From assembly GCA_023433445.1 (NCBI GenBank), contig JAEZCS010000099.1, positions 1-10,199 on the forward strand: a stretch of 10,199 nt of DNA, given 5' to 3'. Positions within the stretch are counted from its first letter, which is position 1. Every line of letters starts with the position of its first letter. The stretch comes from Pseudomonadota bacterium (GTDB lineage Bacteria > Pseudomonadota > Alphaproteobacteria > Sphingomonadales > Sphingomonadaceae). Below, one piece after another: positions 6,248-10,199 of the stretch. Under the pieces are notes generated by a model. The model had not been told where the DNA came from, made no database searches, and worked only from the letters and a program-made list of their open reading frames with translations. Position numbers and translations under genes: made by a program.

Positions 6248-7207
6248 ATGAACCGTGGCCCATGGCATGTTGCCGTTCTCATGGGAGGCTGGTCCGCCGA
6301 GCGTCCGGTCTCCTTGATGAGCGGCGAGGGCGTCGCCAAAGCGCTGGAGTCGCGCGGGCACAAGGTCACGCGGATCGACATGGACCGCGACGTCGCTGCC
6401 CGGCTCGCCGAGGCCAAGGCCGATGTCGTTTTCAACGCACTTCATGGGGTGCCGGGTGAGGACGGAACGATCCAAGGCATGATGGACCTGATGGGGTTAA
6501 CCTACACCCATTCGGGCCTCGCCACCTCTGTCATCGCGATTGACAAGCAACTGACCAAGCAGGCGCTGGTGCCCCACGGCATTCCGATGCCCGGCGGCCA
6601 TATCGTCGAGAGCGCCAGCCTGTTCGATGCTGATCCCCTGCCACGCCCCTATGTGGTGAAGCCCGTCAATGAGGGTAGCTCCGTGGGTGTCGCAATCGTC
6701 ACTCAGGACGGCAACTACGGGTCGCCGATCGGCCGTGATGTGGAGGGGCCTTGGCAGCATTTTGATCAGCTGCTCGCCGAACCCTATATTCGCGGGCGCG
6801 AGCTGACGACGGCCGTTCTGGGCGATCAGGCGCTGCTGGTGACTGAGCTGCGTCCCAAAAGCGGCTTCTATGATTTCGACGCCAAATATACCGACGGGAT
6901 GACGGAGCATGTCTGCCCGGCAGACATCCCGAACGAGATTGGCGAAGCGTGTAAGGCTGTTGCCTTGCGCGCCCACCAATTACTGGGGTGCAGGGGGGCT
7001 TCACGCTCCGATTTCCGCTGGGATGATACGCAGGGCGTAGAAGGGCTGTATCTGCTGGAGGTGAATACCCAGCCGGGCATGACGCCGCTTAGCCTCGTGC
7101 CGGAGCAGGCGGCGAAGCTGGGCATTGACTATGCCGAGTTGGTCGAGCGTATTGTCGAGGATGCGCTGATGCAGAAACAGGGCGCAAAGGGGGCAGGGCA
7201 TGGCTGA
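6248..7207 (+). CDS. ddlB: D-alanine--D-alanine ligase (Ddl)
   Basis: Cytoplasmic ATP-grasp ligase that makes the D-Ala-D-Ala dipeptide added to the peptidoglycan precursor by MurF. It has 319 residues, close to E. coli DdlB. VAVLMGGWSAER (7-19) contains Glu18, matching catalytic E. coli Glu15. HGVPGEDGTIQG follows. The ATP-grasp core shows KPVNEGSSVGV (138-148) with Lys138 and Ser144, the omega loop YDFDAKY (208-214), Arg253 in SRSDF, and EVNTQPGMT with Glu271 and Asn273 for metal binding. The residue after SAER is Pro20 where E. coli has Glu. Tyr214 matches E. coli Tyr216 and supports D-Ala-D-Ala rather than D-Ala-D-Lac specificity (established for the family, not tested here). The 3' end overlaps ftsQ by 8 bases. 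Confidence 0.96.
   Translation: MNRGPWHVAVLMGGWSAERPVSLMSGEGVAKALESRGHKVTRIDMDRDVAARLAEAKADVVFNALHGVPGEDGTIQGMMDLMGLTYTHSGLATSVIAIDKQLTKQALVPHGIPMPGGHIVESASLFDADPLPRPYVVKPVNEGSSVGVAIVTQDGNYGSPIGRDVEGPWQHFDQLLAEPYIRGRELTTAVLGDQALLVTELRPKSGFYDFDAKYTDGMTEHVCPADIPNEIGEACKAVALRAHQLLGCRGASRSDFRWDDTQGVEGLYLLEVNTQPGMTPLSLVPEQAAKLGIDYAELVERIVEDALMQKQGAKGAGHG
7186..7193 (+). promoter_or_regulatory. Ribosome binding site of ftsQ
   Basis: AAAGGGGG within the last ddlB codons lies 6 bases before ATG 7200. It fits the start that overlaps the ddlB stop and argues for coupled translation. Confidence 0.6.
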
Positions 7208-8138
7208 AGCACGCATCCGGCGCGGAGGAACGGCGCGACTGACGCGCACGACCGGAACGCGCGGCCGCACTGGCCATGGCCGGGGAAAGCCAGGCAAGCG
7301 CCGCTCCTGGTTCGGCCGGATGCTTCATGCGCTGCCGGTGAGTGAAGAGACTCTCCAGCGCATGGCCAGCTGGGCTATTGTCGGGATTGTCCTCGTCGCA
7401 TTTGGTGGCATCGCCATGCTGATGGGTGTGCCTGCCATGGCCGGGCAGAAGGCAGCCGAAGTCGCCGCCAACGCCGGTTTCGAGGTGCAAAAAGTCGAAG
7501 TGCGCGGCGTCGAGCGCATGGATGAGCTGCCCGTCTATAATATCGCGCTTGGTCAGGTAGATCGTTCCATGCTGTCGCTCGACCTGCCCAAGGTGCGCGG
7601 TGAAATGCTGAAGCTCGGCTGGGTCAAGGATGCGCGCATTTCGCGCCGCCTGCCGGACACGCTTGTGGTCGATATTGTCGAGCGCGATCCCGTCGCCGTC
7701 TGGCAGCATGACGGGCAGTTGCACTTGATCGACGTGCAGGGCGTGGTGCTCCAGTCGGTATCCACCGACGCGATGCCGGACCTGCCGCTGGTCGTCGGCC
7801 CCGATGCCAACCGCCAGACTGCGGGCCTCAACAAGCTTATGGAAAATGCGCCCGCGCTGAAACCCATGCTCGCCGGTGCCACCTGGGTGGGGAACCGCCG
7901 CTGGGACTTGCGCTTTCAGTCGGGTGAAACGCTTTCGCTGCCTGAAGGAGACAGGGCCTCTGCAACCGCGCTCGTCAATTTCGCTCGCATGGACGGCGTC
8001 AACCGTCTGCTGGGGCGCGGTATCGTGAAGTTCGACATGCGCGATCCTGATCGCTTCGTCTTACGGCTCCCGCAAAACCAGGTGAATGAAAAGGCTGTTG
8101 CGAACGCTGAACCCACGCCGCAGGGCGAGGAAGGCTGA
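7200..8138 (+). CDS. ftsQ: Cell division protein FtsQ
   Basis: Bitopic inner-membrane divisome protein that links FtsA/FtsZ to periplasmic synthesis through FtsB and FtsL. It has 312 residues. A long, strongly basic cytoplasmic tail (residues 1-43, rich in Arg, Gly and Thr) precedes one membrane helix at about 56-78 (MASWAIVGIVLVAFGGIAML). A POTRA domain follows from about residue 92 (GFEVQKVEVRGVERM, then LPKVRGEMLKLGWVKDARI and RRLPDTLVVDIVERDPVAVW), and then the FtsQ beta domain (LIDVQGVVL, LPLVVGPDA). The C-terminal 20 or so residues look disordered. The order ddlB-ftsQ-ftsA is classical. The basic tail is longer than in E. coli, as is common in alphaproteobacteria. Only 5 bases separate it from ftsA. 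Confidence 0.95.
   Translation: MAEARIRRGGTARLTRTTGTRGRTGHGRGKPGKRRSWFGRMLHALPVSEETLQRMASWAIVGIVLVAFGGIAMLMGVPAMAGQKAAEVAANAGFEVQKVEVRGVERMDELPVYNIALGQVDRSMLSLDLPKVRGEMLKLGWVKDARISRRLPDTLVVDIVERDPVAVWQHDGQLHLIDVQGVVLQSVSTDAMPDLPLVVGPDANRQTAGLNKLMENAPALKPMLAGATWVGNRRWDLRFQSGETLSLPEGDRASATALVNFARMDGVNRLLGRGIVKFDMRDPDRFVLRLPQNQVNEKAVANAEPTPQGEEG
8127..8134 (+). promoter_or_regulatory. Ribosome binding site of ftsA
   Basis: GAGGAAGG at the 3' end of ftsQ lies 9 bases before ATG 8144, the first start after the ftsQ stop. It is the only credible signal for this gene. Confidence 0.65.
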
Positions 8139-8143
8139 CGCGC

Positions 8144-9430
8144 ATGGGCCAGCCCAAGGTCGACAAGCTCGTCACCGCGATCGACATCGGATCGTGGAAG
8201 GTTTCGGCGCTCATCGCAGGCCGGACCGAAACGGGCGAACTGGCGATATTGGGTACGGGTCAACGGGAAAGCCGTGGCGTCCGCCGCGGCTTCATCGCCG
8301 ACATGGAGCGCACCGAATTGGCCGTGCGCGAAACCGTGGAGCAGGCAGAGCGGGTCGCGGGCACCAACATTGAGGATGTGTGGGTCAGCTTTTCGGGTGG
8401 CAGTCTCGTCAGCGACGTGGTCACCGTCGAGCGCGACATGGGCGGCTACCGCGTCGAGCAGGCGGACATCGACGATCTGCTCGCAACGGGCCAGCAGGGC
8501 ATCGACCCTGACGGGCGCGTCGTCCTTCATGCCCAGCCCACTTGCTTCACGATCAACGGCAAGGTGCCCGTCAAGAAGCCGCTCGGCATGCATGCCGACC
8601 TGCTCGGCGTCGATATCCATGTCGTACTGGCAGATGGTGCGCCGCTCGCTAATCTCGACCTGTGCGTGCGCGGAGCCTATCTCAACGTAAATTCGATCGT
8701 CGCGTCGCCTATCGCCACCGGTCTTGCCTGCCTTTCTGAAGAGGAGAGGGATCTGGGCGTTGCGCTGGTGGAGTTGGGTGCGGGCGTCACCAATGTGTCC
8801 CTCTATGCCGGCGGCATGTTGGTCGGCCTGCACAGCATACCCATCGGCGCGTCCGACATCACGGACGACATCGCGTCGGCCTTCGGCATCCGTCGCAGCC
8901 AGGCCGAGCGGATCAAATGCTTCTACGGGTCCGCGATGCAGAACCGCCGCGATTTCCGTGAGATGATCGAGATCGCGCCGCCTCATGGCGATGTGGCCGT
9001 GCCGGGGCAGAGCGCTGGCCCGAATGCGGATGGCGGCAAAATCACCCGCGCGGCGCTGGTCGCTGTCATCTGCGAGCGGCTGAACCAGTTGATGACGGAG
9101 ATCAACGCGGCGCTTGCAGGTATGGGCTTCAATACCCCGACGGGACGTCAGGTGGTGCTGACCGGTGGCGGCGCGGAAATGAAGGGCATTGCCGACTATG
9201 CGCAAGGGGCCTTGGGCCGAGCCGTCCGCATCGGCAGGCCGCGCGGGCTCGCCGCGCTGCCAGAGGCGCATAGCGGCCCCGCCTTCGCCACGCTGGCCGG
9301 GCTTGCGCTTTACGGCGCATCAAACCCGGTTGATCTTAGAACGATAGCGCCCGCGGCGCAGACCGTTCATCGTATCAATGCGCCGCAATGGTGGCAGCGG
9401 ATGGTGCGGGCGATGAAGACGAACTATTGA
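8144..9430 (+). CDS. ftsA: Cell division protein FtsA
   Basis: Actin-like ATPase that tethers FtsZ to the inner membrane and recruits later divisome proteins. It has 428 residues. The phosphate-1 loop is AIDIGSWKV (12-20). The SHS2/1C region follows, with VWVSFSGGSL and RVVLHAQPTCFTI. The phosphate-2 region is VELGAGVTNVSL with Glu210 where E. coli FtsA has Asp. The adenosine motif is LTGGGAEMKG (Thr340 onward). The C-terminus, PQWWQRMVRAMKTNY (414-428), is an amphipathic membrane-targeting helix after a variable linker, which distinguishes FtsA from MreB or DnaK. The start follows ftsQ by 5 bases. The W in the phosphate-1 loop and the E in phosphate 2 depart from the textbook sequences but may be lineage-typical. 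Confidence 0.96.
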   Translation: MGQPKVDKLVTAIDIGSWKVSALIAGRTETGELAILGTGQRESRGVRRGFIADMERTELAVRETVEQAERVAGTNIEDVWVSFSGGSLVSDVVTVERDMGGYRVEQADIDDLLATGQQGIDPDGRVVLHAQPTCFTINGKVPVKKPLGMHADLLGVDIHVVLADGAPLANLDLCVRGAYLNVNSIVASPIATGLACLSEEERDLGVALVELGAGVTNVSLYAGGMLVGLHSIPIGASDITDDIASAFGIRRSQAERIKCFYGSAMQNRRDFREMIEIAPPHGDVAVPGQSAGPNADGGKITRAALVAVICERLNQLMTEINAALAGMGFNTPTGRQVVLTGGGAEMKGIADYAQGALGRAVRIGRPRGLAALPEAHSGPAFATLAGLALYGASNPVDLRTIAPAAQTVHRINAPQWWQRMVRAMKTNY

Positions 9431-9540
9431 ACAAATCTAAAGCCAGACGAAATTTGCTAGTGAAATACGCTATTTTCTGTTGCATTAACTTTCGATGACA
9501 GTTTCGCTCATGTCGCCGAAGCTGGAGGGAGCTAGAATTT
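9431..9540 (+). promoter_or_regulatory. ftsA-ftsZ intergenic leader, likely holding an ftsZ promoter
   Basis: This 110-base AT-richer gap stands out in an otherwise tightly packed cluster and is the natural place for an extra ftsZ promoter. It holds a small dyad AAATA-CGC-TATTT (9463-9475), whose right arm could be part of a TATTTT -10 element. I do not find a convincing -35 at proper spacing. TTAAC at 9485-9489 resembles a CtrA half-site, but the second half (TGAC after 7 bases) is poor. No intrinsic terminator for ftsA is visible. The promoter role is inferred from position and composition. Confidence 0.35.
9524..9530 (+). promoter_or_regulatory. Ribosome binding site of ftsZ
   Basis: GGAGGGA lies 10 bases before ATG 9541. 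It is the strongest Shine-Dalgarno match in the window, as expected for the most abundant division protein. Confidence 0.7.
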
Positions 9541-10199
9541 ATGAGCATTGAGATCAGCCCGCCGCATGTAGACGAGTTGAAGCCTCGCATCGCGGTGATC
9601 GGCGTCGGCGGCGCGGGTGGCAACGCCATCGCGAACATGATCGCCGCGTCGGTGGAAGGCGTGGATTTCATCGTCGCCAATACCGATGCGCAGGCGCTGA
9701 ACGCTTCACCCGCCGAGCGCCGTATTCAGCTCGGACCGCAGATCACCGAGGGTCTTGGCGCTGGTTCCCGGCCTGAAATCGGCAAGGCTGCTGCTGAAGA
9801 GACGATCGCATCGGTCGAGGATGCGCTGAATGGCGCGCATATGTGCTTCATCGCGGCTGGCATGGGCGGCGGCACCGGCACCGGCGCTGCGCCTGTCATC
9901 GCAAAGGCAGCGCGTGACAAGGGCATCCTGACCGTCGGCGTCGTGACCAAGCCGTTCACCTTCGAAGGCAATCGCCGGATGAAGTCGGCGGAGAGCGGGA
10001 TCGAGGAACTGCAGAAGCATGTCGACACCCTCATCGTCATTCCCAACCAGAATCTGTTCCTGATCGCGAACCCCAACACCACCTTCAAGGAAGCCTTCCA
10101 GATGGCTGACGAGGTGTTGCAGCAGGGCGTTCGCGGCATCACCGACCTTATGGTCATGCCGGGCCTCATCAACCTCGACTTCGCGGACGTCCGCTCCGT
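9541..10199 (+). CDS. ftsZ: Cell division GTPase FtsZ, 3' partial
   Basis: Tubulin-like GTPase that polymerises into the cytokinetic Z-ring and is anchored by FtsA. The window holds 219 complete codons and the frame runs off the end. The N-terminus is MSIEISPPHVDELKPRIAVI, then GVGGAGGNA (nucleotide-binding T1), NTDAQAL, and the tubulin signature GGGTGTG at residues 109-115. VVTKPFTFEG and VDTLIVIPNQNL follow. The sequence ends inside the catalytic T7 loop, LINLDFADVRS, with Asp213 and Asp216 positioned to complete the active site of the next subunit. Missing are the C-terminal half of the GTPase fold, the linker and the conserved tail that binds FtsA. The N-terminal extension before the first strand is about 15 residues, typical of alphaproteobacteria. 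Confidence 0.97.
   Translation, partial: MSIEISPPHVDELKPRIAVIGVGGAGGNAIANMIAASVEGVDFIVANTDAQALNASPAERRIQLGPQITEGLGAGSRPEIGKAAAEETIASVEDALNGAHMCFIAAGMGGGTGTGAAPVIAKAARDKGILTVGVVTKPFTFEGNRRMKSAESGIEELQKHVDTLIVIPNQNLFLIANPNTTFKEAFQMADEVLQQGVRGITDLMVMPGLINLDFADVRS

Larger units (their letters stand above)
6153..6251 (+). other. 32-codon bridging open frame between murB and ddlB
   Basis: GTG 6153 overlaps the murB TGA (GTGA). The frame stays open through the palindromic repeat and ends at TGA 6249-6251, overlapping the ddlB ATG (ATGA). The peptide has no recognised motif. As at the other two gaps, it is more plausible as a translational relay, or as chance, than as a protein gene. Confidence 0.2.

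Noticed and set aside
6188..6250. Longer ddlB starting at TTG 6188
   Set aside because: The extra 20 residues come from the palindromic repeat, and the GGAG and conserved N-terminus support ATG 6248.
7916..9271. 451-codon open frame on the - strand opposite ftsA
   Set aside because: It is antisense to a full-length FtsA with all motifs, and its composition (rich in Arg, His and Asp) is that of a GC-driven shadow frame.
9427..9476. Sigma-70 promoter with TTGAAC or TTGCTA as -35 and TATTTT as -10
   Set aside because: The spacings are wrong (about 38 and 11 bases), so a specific promoter was not called; only the region is annotated.
1..10199. CRISPR arrays, tRNA or rRNA genes, prophage or defence genes
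   Set aside because: No spaced direct repeats, tRNA-like cloverleaf or rRNA sequence was noticed; nearly every base is accounted for by dcw genes.

Overview
The window is an uninterrupted stretch of a division and cell wall (dcw) cluster, all on the + strand: murD (5' end missing), ftsW, murG, murC, murB, ddlB, ftsQ, ftsA and ftsZ (3' end missing). The gene order, the high-GC codon use and the style of the proteins (for example the FtsZ T7 loop context and the FtsA N-terminus) fit an alphaproteobacterium, most likely a sphingomonad (Sphingobium/Sphingomonas-like). The family-level call is inference from remembered protein and repeat style, not from a search.

Layout. Positions 1-1260 encode most of MurD. 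FtsW (1296-2498) overlaps MurG (2495-3661) by four bases (ATGA). A 130-base gap follows, then MurC (3792-5213), a 40-base gap, MurB (GTG start 5254, to 6156), a 91-base gap, DdlB (6248-7207), FtsQ (7200-8138, overlapping ddlB by 8 bases), FtsA (8144-9430), a 110-base AT-richer leader, and FtsZ (9541 to the window end). No strong intrinsic terminator is visible, so murD to ftsA reads as one transcription unit; the region before ftsZ is the only place that looks like an extra promoter or leader.

How the genes work together. MurB, MurC, MurD and DdlB make the cytoplasmic precursor (UDP-MurNAc, its L-Ala and D-Glu additions, and the D-Ala-D-Ala dipeptide). MurG completes lipid II. FtsW polymerises it at the septum. 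FtsQ, FtsA and FtsZ build and anchor the divisome that places this synthesis at midcell.

The genes themselves are ordinary; the unusual material is in the junctions. The murG-murC gap holds an inverted pair of short palindromic repeats. It is bounded by a perfect 8-bp direct repeat, GCATGAAG, one copy carrying the murG stop and the other the murC start. This looks like insertion of a 126-bp MITE- or REP-like element into an ancestral ATGA murG/murC overlap, with the duplication preserving both genes. A degenerate third copy of the same palindrome lies in the murB-ddlB gap. All three gaps (murG-murC, murC-murB, murB-ddlB) are also crossed by a short open frame that starts on the upstream stop codon and ends on the downstream start codon, so ribosomes could in principle stay coupled across them.
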